From: Aureococcus anophagefferens
Lineage: Eukaryota; Sar; Pelagophyceae; Pelagomonadales; Pelagomonadaceae
Assembly: GCF_000186865.1 (NCBI RefSeq)
Contig: NW_008705562.1
Span: 865,737-929,736 of the forward strand
Direction: 5' to 3'
Length of the DNA stretch: 64,000 bases
Both the position numbers and the translations under genes were made by a program. The stretch's first letter is position 1. The number at the start of each line of letters is the position of its first letter. The notes below the pieces were generated by a model, which was not told the DNA's origin, made no database searches, and saw nothing but the letters and a program-made list of their open reading frames with translations. Below, one piece after another: positions 28,061 to 38,105 of this stretch.

Positions 28061-29413
28061 ATGGGCGACGCAGCCCCGTCCGAGGCGGCGCCCGCTGCAC
28101 TGGAGTCGTCCGATGCAGAGGCGACGCCGCCAGTCGATGCGCCCTTGCCAGCCGAGGCGACGCCGCTCGCCGACGAGAAGAAGGTCGACGGTCTCCCGCC
28201 GCCGCCGTCGCTCCGCATCTTCTCGGGCTGCTTCGTTGCGCTCTTCACGGCCTTCCTCGTGCTCCAGCAGTTCCTCACGTCCGTGCTGGGCACGACGGGC
28301 TTCTGGGTGCTGGTGGCCATCTACGGCGCCTTCTTCGCGGGCACGCTCGTCTCGCCATCGGTGTGCCGGCGCCTGGGGCTCAAGGCGTCCATGGTCGCGT
28401 CCGCGGCCGCCTACGCGACGCTCCACGTCGTCGTCGCCGCGGCCGCCGACGGCCGCGCGCCCGGCGCGTGCGCGGTCGCCGCCGGCGGCGCCTGCGGCGT
28501 CGGCGCCGCTGTGCTGTGGACGGCGCAGGGCGCCTACTGCGCGGCCGTCGAGCGCCGCGACGGCTTCGCGGTCGAGCGGTGCCAGTCCTACTTCTGGGGC
28601 CGCTTCTCGACGGCGGGCTGCTTCGGCTTCGGCGCGGCCCTGCTCCTCATCGGCGTCGCGGGCCTCGGCGCCGTCGCCGTGCTGTGGGCCGCGGCGCTCG
28701 CGTCCTGGGCCGCCGTCGCCGTCTTCGCGGCGGCGCTCCCGCCGCTGGCGGCATCGGACGACGCCGCGGACGACGTCGCGCTCGGCGAGAAGCTCGCGCG
28801 GACGCTGGCGCTCTTCTCGCGGCGCGACGTCCAGCTCAAGGCCGCGAGCTTCGTCCACCTCGGCGCGCAGGAGGGGCTCTACTGGGGCTGCGTCACCGCG
28901 CGCATGAGCCCGGCGCTCATCGCGACGTCCTTCGTTGTCCACGGCGCGCTCTCCGCGTCCTGCTGCGTGGCGACGGGCTGGGACTGGCGCGGCGCGGCCG
29001 CGGAGGCCAAGGCGCTCGCCCTCGCGGGCGTGTCCGTGGCGGGTTTGGCCGCGACGGCCGCGGGCCTCGCGCGAGACGAAAGCGAGAGCTCCGCGGCGAG
29101 CGCCGGCGGGCTCCTCCTGCTCGTCGGGACCGCGTGCTTCGGCCTCAGCGACTTCCCGGCGCACTCGCTCCTGCGGGGCTCCGTCGGCCGCGCCTTCCAC
29201 GGGTCGCCACTCCTCGAGGCGTCCATGGCGAACGTCATCTTCTGCCTCACCGTCGGCAACATCGCGTTCTTCGTCGCGGGGCCCCTCGTGGACCCCGTCC
29301 GCCAGGCGCTCGCCGTCCTCGCGCTCGGGCTCCTCTCCGCCGGTGGCCTCGTCGTCTCCATGGCGCGCGCGCCGCCGCCCGCCGCCGCCGTCGCCCTGCC
29401 GCTCCACAAGTAA
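28061..29413 (+). CDS. UNC93-like / major-facilitator membrane protein
   Basis: 450 residues from ATG 28061. An acidic Ala/Pro-rich N-terminus of about 50 residues is followed by about eleven or twelve hydrophobic segments spaced as in the major facilitator fold. The first four (FSGCFVALFTAFLVLQQFL, GTTGFWVLVAIYGAFFAGTL with SPSVCRRLGLK, SMVASAAAYATLHVVVAA, VGAAVLWTAQGAY) match UNC93 proteins, including the LWTAQG motif. The central cytosolic loop is acidic. UNC93 relatives act in trafficking or ion transport; cargo here is unknown. Stop lies 3 bp from the convergent UbiB stop. Confidence 0.8.
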   Translation: MGDAAPSEAAPAALESSDAEATPPVDAPLPAEATPLADEKKVDGLPPPPSLRIFSGCFVALFTAFLVLQQFLTSVLGTTGFWVLVAIYGAFFAGTLVSPSVCRRLGLKASMVASAAAYATLHVVVAAAADGRAPGACAVAAGGACGVGAAVLWTAQGAYCAAVERRDGFAVERCQSYFWGRFSTAGCFGFGAALLLIGVAGLGAVAVLWAAALASWAAVAVFAAALPPLAASDDAADDVALGEKLARTLALFSRRDVQLKAASFVHLGAQEGLYWGCVTARMSPALIATSFVVHGALSASCCVATGWDWRGAAAEAKALALAGVSVAGLAATAAGLARDESESSAASAGGLLLLVGTACFGLSDFPAHSLLRGSVGRAFHGSPLLEASMANVIFCLTVGNIAFFVAGPLVDPVRQALAVLALGLLSAGGLVVSMARAPPPAAAVALPLHK

Positions 29414-29416
29414 GGC

Positions 29417-31001
29417 CTACTTCGCCCGGAGCGCCTCCTCGGCGTAGGGCCGCCAGATGTCGGCGACCTTGAAGGACATGTCGAGGTGCTTCGCGAGCCC
29501 CCCGAGGAGGAAGCGGACGCGGCTCGCCATGATCCAGTCCTCGGGGACGGCCTTCACGGGGTCGGCCTTGTTGAGCTGCTCGAGGTGGAACTGGGGGTTC
29601 AACGGCCCCTCGTAGTCGACGTTGAACCACAGGTTCGCCCACTCGAAGATGAGGTCCTCGCGCATGTCGCGCGTCGCGAAGCCCGCGCGCGTGAAGACGT
29701 CGACGACGCGCGCCTCGTCGCCCGCGGCGAGCGCGACGACGAGCTCGCAGAGCAGGAGCCGCCGCGGCTCGCTCAGGCGCGTCGTCTGGCCGTAGTCGAT
29801 GAGCCCGATCCTCCGCGGGTCGTCGCCGAGCACGAGCAGGTTCCCGGGATGCGGGTCGCCGTTAAACACGCCGTCGAGCAAGATCTCCTGGCCGTGGTAG
29901 GCGAGCAGCGCGCGCACCGTGCGCCGGAGCCGCCCCCGCAGCGCGACCTTGGCCCAGGGGTTGTACCAGGGAATGGCGCCGAAGCGCTTCTTGCCCCACT
30001 CCGCGAGCTTGACGCCGTCCGGGAGGTAGGCCATGGTCACGACTTTTCGTGAAGAGAGTTCTGGAAGCGGCTCGGGCACCTCGACGTCGACGTCGTCGAC
30101 GCGCGGCCGCGATCGTAAATTGGCGCGGACCTCGCCGAGCGCGTCCGCTTCGTTGCCTACCAAGCATGACGGTGACGATTTCTCATTGTTTTCCCGCCCC
30201 AAATCTCTCGAAAATCGTCACGGCCACGGGACCCTGCTCGTCGCGGAAGTCGAACTCCGACAGAAACCGCCGCGAGATCTCCGCCATCACCGGCGACCAC
30301 TCCGGCTGGAGGAGCCGGAGGAAGATGCGCACCGTCGCCAGGTCCTTGCGGTAGAGCCGCTCCGCCTCGGGATATTGGACCTTGACGCAGACGTCGCGGC
30401 CGTCGACGCGCGACCGGTGGACCTGGCCAGTCGCCGCCGCGCCGATCTGTGCGTCGACGAACCCCGCCGTGAGCCCCGCGGCCTTGGCCGCCCCGAGCTC
30501 CCGCCGGATCGCCCGCCGCGCGACGGCGCCGCCGCGGCCGGGCACGTCGTCTTGTAAAGCGCTGAGCTTCTCGACCCACGCGCGCGGGATGACGTCGGGC
30601 CGCGAGCTCAGGACCTGGCCGATCTTCACGTAGGCGCCGCGCATGTGCAGGATCGCCGCGAGGATGTCCTCGGCGGCGCGCTCGTGGAGCGCCTCGAGCG
30701 CCGCCGCCGCCTCGTCCTCGTCGAGCGCGCCGCAGCGCCGGAGCCAGCCCACGCGCCGGTACCTCAGCCAGATGGGCATCGCGCGGACCCAGAAGCCCGC
30801 GGACCGCGCGACGCCCTGGAGCTGGCTCGCCGCGAGCGCGGCGCCGACGGCGATGGTCGCGCGCCGCCGGTTCTTGCGCGATGCCAGGAAGCCGCTCGCC
30901 GCGCGCAGTGGTGGGATGCGCCGCCGCGGGCCGCGCGGCGGCGGCACCATGGCCGACGCGCACGCCAGCAGCCAGGCCAGCACCGCAATGGACCGGACCA
31001 T
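29417..31001 (-). CDS. ABC1/UbiB-family atypical kinase, plastid-targeted, split by family B intron
   Basis: Exons 31001-30245 and 30156-29417, 498 residues. Signal peptide MVRSIAVLAWLLACASA then a basic transit-like stretch. Family motifs: YVKIGQVLSSRPD (KxGQ) near 125, TGQVHRSRV and VCVKVQYP (ATP-binding Lys) near 190-210, FNGDPHPGN (catalytic) and LIDYGQ (metal-binding) in exon 2. The donor is placed at the GC of 30244-30243: this gives EFDFRNEADALGEVRANL, with the same EA-to-N spacing as bacterial UbiB, while the GT 12 nt downstream would insert four residues. Relatives regulate quinone metabolism and sit at plastoglobules or mitochondria. Confidence 0.85.
30157..30236 (-). mobile_element. 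Introner family B, copy 1 (80 bp) in the UbiB gene
   Basis: On the minus strand it starts CAGGGTCCCGTGGCCG and ends GTCATGCTTGGTAG. The inner arms GTGACGATTT and AAATCGTCAC are inverted repeats. It shares both ends with 37754-37803 and its first 30 bases with 59205-59276. Flanks GCGACGAG (30244-30237) and GCAACGAA (30156-30149) match at six of eight positions, a probable target-site duplication whose GC acts as donor. Confidence 0.75.
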
Positions 31002-31175
31002 GGGTGCACGCGGGCCGCCGCAACCGCGAGCACTGCGAGCTGTGCGTGCGCGACGACGACACAATTCTCATGCAAGGCCAGAAGAGCTGCCCCTCGACTG
31101 CCCGGGCAATGTTCGCTGAACCTTGACGGCAATGCTGCCCCAAAGGGAAGCGGGTGCCGGGGCTGCCCTTCGAAG

Positions 31176-32815
31176 ATGGCCGAGCCCCCGGGCGCGGGAG
31201 GGGGGCAGGTCATGAGCGTGCTCGAGGAGGAGCTGGGGCTGAGCAACGGGGACCCCGGGCTCTACGTCTTCGACAAGAAGACGCTGGAGGCCGCCATCAA
31301 GAAGGGCATGCGCATGTCCGTGCTGGCCGACGACGGCCTGGCCGTCGAGGAGGCGGCGCTGGAGGAGAGCTGCCGGGCCCTCCAGAGCGACCTGTGGAAG
31401 GTGGACCTCGCCTGGCGGGAGCAGGCCGACGCGCCGGCGCACGCGCCGCCCGCCGGGGGCGGCGCGTCCGCGCGATTCCAGCGGAAGCTCGCGACGCGGG
31501 AACCCCGCGTCGGAGCCGCCCCCCCGACACCGCCGAAAAGAAACGCGCCGTTTTTCGTAGGCCCGACGCGCCGAAGCGGCGCACCGTGAGCTGCCCCCCG
31601 CGCGCCCTCGAGGCGACGTCGCCCGTCGTCTTCTACGACGAGGACTCCCTGGCGGACGACGCGCTCGACGCGGTCACGACGGCCATCGTCGACGTGCTCA
31701 TGATGGAGGCCCAGGTCGAGTTCGAGGACGTGTCCTGGGACCCGCCGACGCCCCAGCAGCGCGCCAAGACGGAAGCTTTGGAGCGCAAGGTCGCGGCCGC
31801 GCGCGCAGAGCTCGAGCGCGCGCAGAAGCTGCTGGCCCGGAGCCCGCCGCCGCGGCCGAAGCGGCCGAGCTCGCGGAAGCGGCGCTCCGGCAGCGCCGCG
31901 CCGCGGTCGAGCGGGGCCACGCCGCCGCGGAGCCGCTCCGACGAAGGCGCCGCGTCCGCGCCGCGCGTGCTCTTCGTCGAGCCGCCGAGCGCGCACTTCG
32001 AGGCCGAGGACGCGGTCCAGGAGGCCTGCGACGTCGACGTCGACCTGCCCGTCGACGAGAGCGACCGCGAGGACAGCGGCTACGTGCCGCGGACGCCGCC
32101 GCGGGGCCCGGCGCTCGCCGAGGGCCTCGACGACCACGCGCGGACGCCCTTCGCGCTGTCGCCCGAGGCCTACGACGGCTGGATGGACGACAAGCGGTCC
32201 TCGAAGCTCATCAACTTCGAGCTCGAGGTCCCGCCGCCGCGGCCCATCGAGTTCGCCATCGAGACCGACAGCGACGACGACGGCGACGGCGGCGGCGCGG
32301 CCGCGCGCGCGACGGGCGCCGCGCCGGCGGCCGCGCACGTCGACCTCGACGAGTCCGGGTCCGCGTCGTCGCACCAGACCGCGGAGCCGCCGTCGCCCGC
32401 GGACCCCGGGGTCGACGCGGCGCCCGCCGCCGCCGACGAGCCCGCGGCGGCGCCCGCGGCGCCGGCGCCGCCGACGCAGCACCACATCGTCTTCGCCGTG
32501 GAGGAGGACGAGGCCGACGACTGGGCCGACCTCGACGGCGGCGACGCCGACGGCGACGACGCGCGCGACGCGCCCGGTCTGCTCCCGCCGGGCGGCGCGC
32601 GGGCGGCGCCCGGCGCCGACGACGCCGACGACGCGCCGGGCGAGACCGTCGACGCCGACGGCGTCCGCCACGTGCGCCTCGTCGACATCGCCGACGGCGG
32701 CGTCGGCAAGGACGGCGGCGACGACGTCGACGAGCCCCGGTCCCTCTGGAACCTCGTCGTGTGCAACTTCGACGCGAGCGACGCGGGCGCCGACGACCAC
32801 GTCGTCACTCGCTGA
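31176..32815 (+). CDS. Acidic low-complexity protein, unknown function
   Basis: Exons 31176-31495 and 31561-32815, 524 residues. The 65-nt intron (GC-AG, ending TTTTTCGTAG) is inferred from the change of frame and joins as LATPDAPKRR. The first 90 residues are helical and regular (LEEELGLSNGDPGLYVFDKKTLEAAIKKGM), followed by VVFYDEDSLADDALDAVTTAIVDVL and a coiled coil near 165-190. Then comes a long Asp/Ala/Pro-rich region with repeated acidic blocks. DDWADLDGG and RSLWNLVVCNFD near the end look conserved-like. No domain recognised. Head-to-head with UbiB (174 bp between starts). Confidence 0.6.
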
Positions 32816-32932
32816 CGCGGCCCGCGCGCGGCCTCCCCCGCCCCCTTGTTTTAGCAGCTTGCCGGAAGTCGGCATTCAAGTCCTCATTCAAGTTGAACAG
32901 CAAATTGCCGACCGGCCACAACTCGCTGAACG

Positions 32933-33676
32933 ATGGCAGCTCGATTCGTCCGCCTCGGCCGGCGCTTCCTGTCGACGCCGGCGGTGCCCGACTTCGCCGC
33001 GCCGACGTCCCTGAGCGCGGCGCAGGCCCTGAGCAGCTCGCGCATCACGCTCGACTTCGTGCGCCACGGCGTGTCCGGGCGGCGCCTCGACGCCATCGCG
33101 ACGGAAACGGCGCCGGTGCAGGAGCGGTGGACGAAGGCGCTCCAGGTGCTCGTCGCCGCCCAGGCCCACTGCGCGTCGGCCTTCGGCTACCCGGCGACGT
33201 CCGAGGGCGTCATGCAGTACCGCGCGCACCTGGGGCAGGCCGCGGCGTCGTCCGGCGCGGACGCGCTCGCGGAGCTCAAGGCGCTGGATTCCGACGTCTG
33301 GGCCGAGCTGCTCCTGCGGGGCTTCGCGCTGGCGCCGCGGCCCCTCGACGCGGAGAAGGCGCGCGACTTCGCGGGCCGCGTCGCGGCGGCGGCGGCGTCG
33401 GCGTCGGGCGCGCTCGGCGACGAGCTCAGCGCGAAGCTCGCGGCCATCCCGAGCGACGCGCCGGACCGGACGAACGCCGTGCTCGCCGTCGTCCAGCGGG
33501 CCATGGCCGACGTCCAGATGGACCTCAGCGGGGCCCTGGGCTACGACGGCGACGACGGCTACGTCCAGCTCCAGGCCGCGCTCGTGGACCACATGTCGGA
33601 CCCCGTCGTCGCCCACGCGACGTCCGCCGCGACCCACGCCCTCTGCGCGCGCGCGGGCATCGCGGCGCCCCAGTAG
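32933..33676 (+). CDS. Mitochondrial-type helical protein, unknown
   Basis: 247 residues from ATG 32933. The N-terminus MAARFVRLGRRFLST is a textbook mitochondrial presequence (basic, hydroxylated, no acids). The rest is Ala-rich and helical without Cys clusters or known motifs, with ITLDFVRHGVSGRRLD near 42 and DLSGALGYDGDDGYVQLQ near 200. The region just upstream carries TTCAAGTTGAA. Function unknown; it could be a respiratory-chain accessory subunit, but nothing proves it. Stop lies 7 bp from the convergent oxidase stop. Confidence 0.6.
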   Translation: MAARFVRLGRRFLSTPAVPDFAAPTSLSAAQALSSSRITLDFVRHGVSGRRLDAIATETAPVQERWTKALQVLVAAQAHCASAFGYPATSEGVMQYRAHLGQAAASSGADALAELKALDSDVWAELLLRGFALAPRPLDAEKARDFAGRVAAAAASASGALGDELSAKLAAIPSDAPDRTNAVLAVVQRAMADVQMDLSGALGYDGDDGYVQLQAALVDHMSDPVVAHATSAATHALCARAGIAAPQ

Positions 33677-33683
33677 GGTAAGC

Positions 33684-35063
33684 TTACGCACCGAAGCGCC
33701 GCGCGACGGCCACGGCCGCGTGGCGCGCGGACAACGCCGCGGCCTCGACGCCCGGCGGCCGCGGCGAGCAGAAGTCGCCGGCGTAGTAGAGCCCCGAGGC
33801 GCCGCCGTCGCAGAAGTCGTCGGCGCCGTAGGTCGCCTTCGCGCCGAAGTTGCCGGCGAAGTCCTCCAGCGGCGCGGCGTCGTAGGCCGTCCCCGCGACG
33901 TCGCGCGCGTGTTTTCCCGCCCCCGCGTCGTCGCGGCCCGCCGCGGCCGCCGGCGCCGGGAACGCGGACCCCCAGCGCTGCGCCGTGAGGTAGGCCGCCT
34001 TCGGCAGCGCCGCGGAGCCCAGCGAGTTCGCGGCCGCGATTTCGAACGCTTCGAGCAAGGCCGCCGCGGGCTCCCGGAGGTACGACGGGTCCTGGGGGAT
34101 GAACAGGCCCGTCGTCGCGTCGCGCATGGGCACGCGCGCGACCTCGTCGGCGGCCCAGCGCGGCGTCGACACGAGCGTCCACGTCTCGTGCTCGAGCGTC
34201 TCCAGGCCGGGCTTCGACGACGTCTTCGCCGCGAACCAGAGGCCGCCGGTCCCGTCGAAGGTGCAGGCGTCGACGTCGAGGGTCGTTTTCGTCTCAAAGG
34301 CCACCAGCGCCGTGAAGAGGCAGACGCGCACGCGGTCCGCGACGCGCTTCGCAGCGGTTTCCACGAACTCCGCGGGCAGCCCCGCCGACGCGCGGTGCCA
34401 GCCGTCCATGGCCGCCGACGCGTCCGTGACGACGACGGCGTCGAAGGCCCCCAGCGACTCGGCCGCGCGCACCGCCTCGACGGCCCGCGAGTCGAGCTTC
34501 GCGTCGTGGATCGCCGCGTCTCCTCCGACGCCCCGGAGCGTCCACCGCGGCCCCGACCGCTCGACGCCGCCGACGCGGACGCCCGACCGCACGACGAGTG
34601 TGTCGCCGCGCTCCGCGACGAGCTGGGCCATGGCCCCGGACGTGAGCGCGTGGAAGCCGCCGACGCCGCAGTAGACCGGTCTTGCATCCGGTCCGCCGAC
34701 GCCGAAGAAGTCGGGCCCGAGCGCCGCGGTCTTCGGCGCCCACGCCGCGGCGACGCCGCGGTCCAGCCAGTCCTGTAAGATCGTTTCCCGAAACTCGGCG
34801 TCGTCGCCGCGGAAGAACTGCGCGCCGTGGTCCCACGCGAAGTAGCTCTCGCCTGAATGGTCGGGCGCGGCGACTTTGCCGGTAGCTTTGACGACGCGCC
34901 GGTGCGACGCGCGGCCGCCGAGGCCCCGGCCCTGGTCGAAGAGCGTTATTTGTGCGTTCGGGAGCAGTTGCGAGAGCTGCGATGCGGCGACGGTGCCCGT
35001 GATGCCGCCGCCGACGATGGCGATGTGCGGTGTCGCTGTGTTTGCAGCGTCAAAAGTTGCCAT
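33684..35063 (-). CDS. Renalase-like FAD-dependent oxidoreductase
   Basis: 459 residues from ATG 35061-35063; the same frame stays open upstream only because of base composition. The dinucleotide-binding fold starts near residue 15: IAIVGGGITGTVAASQL, then ITLFDQGRGLGGRASHRR near 40 (E/D plus GGR motif of renalase and amine oxidases). DHGAQFF near 77 is the usual next strand motif. The C-terminal FAD closure GLYYAGDFCSPRPPGVEAAALSARHAA lies near 425. Probably oxidises a nicotinamide-like or amine substrate. No targeting signal is obvious. Diverges from THOC3. Confidence 0.8.
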   Translation of the reverse strand: MATFDAANTATPHIAIVGGGITGTVAASQLSQLLPNAQITLFDQGRGLGGRASHRRVVKATGKVAAPDHSGESYFAWDHGAQFFRGDDAEFRETILQDWLDRGVAAAWAPKTAALGPDFFGVGGPDARPVYCGVGGFHALTSGAMAQLVAERGDTLVVRSGVRVGGVERSGPRWTLRGVGGDAAIHDAKLDSRAVEAVRAAESLGAFDAVVVTDASAAMDGWHRASAGLPAEFVETAAKRVADRVRVCLFTALVAFETKTTLDVDACTFDGTGGLWFAAKTSSKPGLETLEHETWTLVSTPRWAADEVARVPMRDATTGLFIPQDPSYLREPAAALLEAFEIAAANSLGSAALPKAAYLTAQRWGSAFPAPAAAAGRDDAGAGKHARDVAGTAYDAAPLEDFAGNFGAKATYGADDFCDGGASGLYYAGDFCSPRPPGVEAAALSARHAAVAVARRFGA

Positions 35064-35240
35064 CTTTGTTGTTTTGCAAGTCTTTGAGTTATTCGTGTTC
35101 TGATGGTGTTCTTGTGCAACGCCGACGCGCTGGCGACCGCGTTGCTGCAGGCTGACGACGACGACGACTGCCGCTGCCACAGAGGTGGTCAAAGGTCGGA
35201 GCTGCCGTCGCCGAGCAGCGATCCGCCACTCGCGCCGTCC

Positions 35241-35295
35241 GCGAGCACCGCGCGAGCACCGCGCGAGCACCGCGCGAGCACCGCGCGAGCACCGC
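35241..35295 (+). repeat. Five perfect 11-bp tandem repeats
   Basis: The unit GCGAGCACCGC is repeated five times without mismatch, ending 11 bp before the THOC3 start codon. It would lie in the 5' untranslated region. In the upstream frame it also reads in protein, but no ATG leads into it. Confidence 0.9.
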
Positions 35296-35306
35296 GACCC
35301 GCAGCG

Positions 35307-36773
35307 ATGAGCGCCATGGAGGTCGACGACGCCGCGGCGGCGCCCGCGCCGGCCATGGACGTCGACGAGCCCGCCGCGGCGCCCGCGGCGGCGGCGCCCG
35401 CCGCGGCGCCGCTGCCGGCGTACCAGCAGAACATGAGAGACCGGCCCAAGGGCGAGGACAACGACAACCCGAAGGCCGTCGCGGCGCGCGCGGAGCTCGA
35501 GCGGCGGCAGCGCGCGCTCTGGAGCCCCGAGCTCGCGGCGGCCGTCGACGCGGGCCGCCCGCCGTACCCGGAGCCCATCCCCTGCGAGCCGCTGCCCGAG
35601 GGCGACTACCGGAGCGACCCGAACTACATCTTCGCCGCGGAGCCGCCGATCATCGAGGGCCCGCCGAAGAAGACGCGCCGCGCGCTGCCGGACTTCAAGA
35701 ACGCGACGACGACGACGCTGACCGGCCACGGCCGCAACGTCAACTCGCTCGAGTGGAACGCGACGGGCGCGCTCCTCGCCTCCGGCTCCGACGACAAGAC
35801 GGCGCGCGTCTGGGCGGGCGAGGACGGCTACAAGTGCGCGCACAAGCTCGAGCAGCACGGCGACTCCGTCGTCCAGCTCTGCTGGGACCCGACGACGCCG
35901 ACGTCGCTCGCGACGCTCGCCGCGGACAAGGCCGTGCGGCTCTGGGATTTGCGCGAATCGACGCGGTGCGTCGCAAGCGTCAAAACGAACCACGAGTACA
36001 TCAACATCGCGTGGTCGCTCTGCGGCCAGCACATCGCCGTGGGCTCCTCCGTGGGCTCCGGGTCCAAGGACGCGGACGTCAAGGACTACGTGTCCATCAT
36101 CGACGCTAGGACCCACGCCGTCGTCAAGCGCCTCAAGTTCGCCTACGAGGTCAACGAGTTCGTCTGGGCGCCCGACGCGCGGACGTTATTGCTGACGACG
36201 GAGAAGGGCCGCGTCGAGGTCGTGCGGCCCCTGGGCCCCGAGGCCGACCCCGCGGAGGTCTTCAAGGTCGGCCCCACGCCGCAGGACGTCGACGACCACC
36301 CGGAAATCGAGAAGCCCGAGAAGCCGCGCCACCCGGCGAACATCTGGACCATGCACGCGCACACGGACGACTGCTACTGCGTCGCTTTGGACGCCGACAG
36401 CACGCCGCCGAAGCTCGCCGTGGGCTCCAAGGACTCCATCGTCTCGCTCTGGGATTTGGAGGAGATGATCTCCGTGCGCACGATCCTCCGCCACACGACG
36501 CCCGTCCGCTGCCTCTCGTTCTCGGCCCACGGCCAGCTCGTCGCGTCGTCGGCCTACGACCCGGGCATCGACATCGCCGACGCGGAGACCGCCGAGCTCG
36601 TCCACACCATCGACGCGCAGCACGCCATGAACTCCCTCGCCTGGCACCCGACGAAGCCCGTCCTCGCCTACGCCATCGACGCCAAGTCCGCCAAGGACGA
36701 GCGCTCCCGCTCCCGCGGCGACGACGCGACGCCCTACGTCCGCCTCCTCTCCTGCCCGGAGAAGGCGTCGTAA
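35307..36773 (+). CDS. THOC3: THO complex subunit 3 (TEX1), WD40 protein
   Basis: 488 residues from ATG 35307. An Ala/Pro/acidic N-terminus of about 130 residues precedes a WD40 propeller: TLTGHGRNVNSLEWNATG, LASGSDDKTARVW, GDSVVQLCWDPT, DKAVRLWDLRES, YEVNEFVWAPDA, DDCYCVALDADS, LAVGSKDSIVSLWDLEEM and AMNSLAWHPTKPVLAYAID. The order and wording of these blocks follow THOC3/TEX1 of animals and plants closely, including IDIADAETAELVH. It should act in the nuclear THO/TREX complex that couples transcription to mRNA export. Stop is 5 bp from the convergent RING-Sel1 stop. Confidence 0.88.
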   Translation: MSAMEVDDAAAAPAPAMDVDEPAAAPAAAAPAAAPLPAYQQNMRDRPKGEDNDNPKAVAARAELERRQRALWSPELAAAVDAGRPPYPEPIPCEPLPEGDYRSDPNYIFAAEPPIIEGPPKKTRRALPDFKNATTTTLTGHGRNVNSLEWNATGALLASGSDDKTARVWAGEDGYKCAHKLEQHGDSVVQLCWDPTTPTSLATLAADKAVRLWDLRESTRCVASVKTNHEYINIAWSLCGQHIAVGSSVGSGSKDADVKDYVSIIDARTHAVVKRLKFAYEVNEFVWAPDARTLLLTTEKGRVEVVRPLGPEADPAEVFKVGPTPQDVDDHPEIEKPEKPRHPANIWTMHAHTDDCYCVALDADSTPPKLAVGSKDSIVSLWDLEEMISVRTILRHTTPVRCLSFSAHGQLVASSAYDPGIDIADAETAELVHTIDAQHAMNSLAWHPTKPVLAYAIDAKSAKDERSRSRGDDATPYVRLLSCPEKAS

Positions 36774-36778
36774 GGTGC

Positions 36779-38105
36779 TTAGGACGAATCATCATCGGAG
36801 TCGGAATCCGACTCCGACTCCGACTCCGACTCGGCGTGACGCAGGGCCTCAACGGCCGCGTCCATGTCGCCGCCGACGGCGAGAAGATACTTTCGCGCCG
36901 CGGCACGCACGAGCTTCCGCTCGATCTTGGGGATACTGGCGATGGCCTCCTCGTTGCCTTGGGAGGCCGCGCGCTCGTACCAGCGCTTCGCTTCCTCGAG
37001 GTCGACGTCGACGCCCAATCCATCCGCGTACAGATCGCCGAGGTTGCACTCGGCGAAATCGTCGCCTTGTGCCGCTGCAAGCTCGTACAAGCGCTTGGCT
37101 TCGTCGAAATCTACTTCCACGCCGTTCCCCTCTTGATACAAGAAGCCAAGGTTGTTTTGGGCATGAGGGTCACCTTTCGCGGCCGCGCGAGCGTACCAGC
37201 GTCTAGCTTCCTCGAAGTCGACGTCGACGCCGCGTCCAACATCATCGTAACATAAGCCGAGGGCAACCTCCGAATCGGTATCGCCCTTCTCTGCTGCGCG
37301 CGCGTACCAGCGTTTGGCTTCCTCCAAGTCGACGTCCACGCCTGTTCCCTCCTCGTAACAAGTGGCAAGATTGTACTCAGCCTCCGTCAGCCCTTGCGCA
37401 GCAGCGAGTTTGTAGAAGTGCACGGCCTCCACCGCGTTATGCTCTCCCTCTTTAACAAGCAGCAGTGCAACATTCTGCTGCGCGTTTGCTTCGCCCAGCT
37501 CCGCGGCCGTTCGATAGAGCTGCATCGCCTTTCGAATGTCCTTCCTGACGCCGTCTCCATCCTCGTACATGGTCCCGAGTTCCAAAATCGCGTCCGAATC
37601 CCCGAGCCCCGCAGCGCGCTTGAGGTACGTCGCGGCCATCCTCAGGTCTTTTGAAAGGCCTAGATCACCGTCGCGATATTGATAAGCCAATTGCGTGATC
37701 GCTTCCGGCACGGCGCGATCCACGTGCCCACGAATCATAGACAGCAGCTGCGCCTACCAAGCATGACGGTGATGATTTAAATCATCACGGCCACAGGACG
37801 CTGCTCAGCGCGTCGTCCCGCGGAAACGGTGCCCGACAGAGCGGGCACGGCGCGCGCTGGTCATCATCGTGAATCTTTTCGTCGCATGTTTCGCAGATCA
37901 TGCGACAGCAGCAATAATAAAAACAGCTGGTACCGTTCACGTCCCAGGGCTCCCAGCATATCGGACAAGCTGACCCGTAGCGCTCCGAGAGAGGCTTTCG
38001 CTCTTCAGGAGCGGGCGGCTCATCACCCTTCGTTTTCTTGGCCTCGGGACCCTGGAGCTTCAGCCCCTGACGCGTGCGCTTCGAGATAGCCCCCGAAGTA
38101 GCCAT
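36779..38105 (-). CDS. RING-type finger plus Sel1-repeat protein, with family B intron
   Basis: Exons 38105-37812 and 37753-36779, 422 residues. RING: CPICWEPWD near 47, then YYCCCRMICETC and CPLCRAPFP near 88. From about 120 to 400 run roughly seven Sel1 repeats of 36 residues (AEYNLATCYEEGTGVDVDLEEAKRWY-like), then a Ser/Asp tail. The 58-nt intron is read as GC-AG; with this donor the linker between RING and repeats has exactly the length seen in the neighbouring paralogue at 38256-39597, whereas a GT donor 12 nt later adds four residues. Possible E3 ligase or scaffold. Confidence 0.8.
37754..37803 (-). mobile_element. Introner family B, copy 2 (50 bp, near-palindromic)
   Basis: On the minus strand CAGCGTCCTGTGGCCG opens and GTCATGCTTGGTAG closes it, as in copy 1. 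The middle GTGATGATTT/AAATCATCAC is a perfect inverted repeat with no spacer. Flanking GCGCTGAG (37811-37804) and GCGCAGCT (37753-37746) agree at five of eight positions. It supplies nearly the whole intron. Confidence 0.75.

Noticed and set aside
35241..35295. CRISPR-like array
   Set aside because: Five contiguous 11-bp units with no spacers are a plain tandem repeat in a eukaryotic leader.
35064..36116. Upstream extension of the renalase-like frame on the minus strand
   Set aside because: It lies opposite the THOC3 WD40 coding sequence, which is clearly real, and is low-complexity Arg/Gly/Val sequence.
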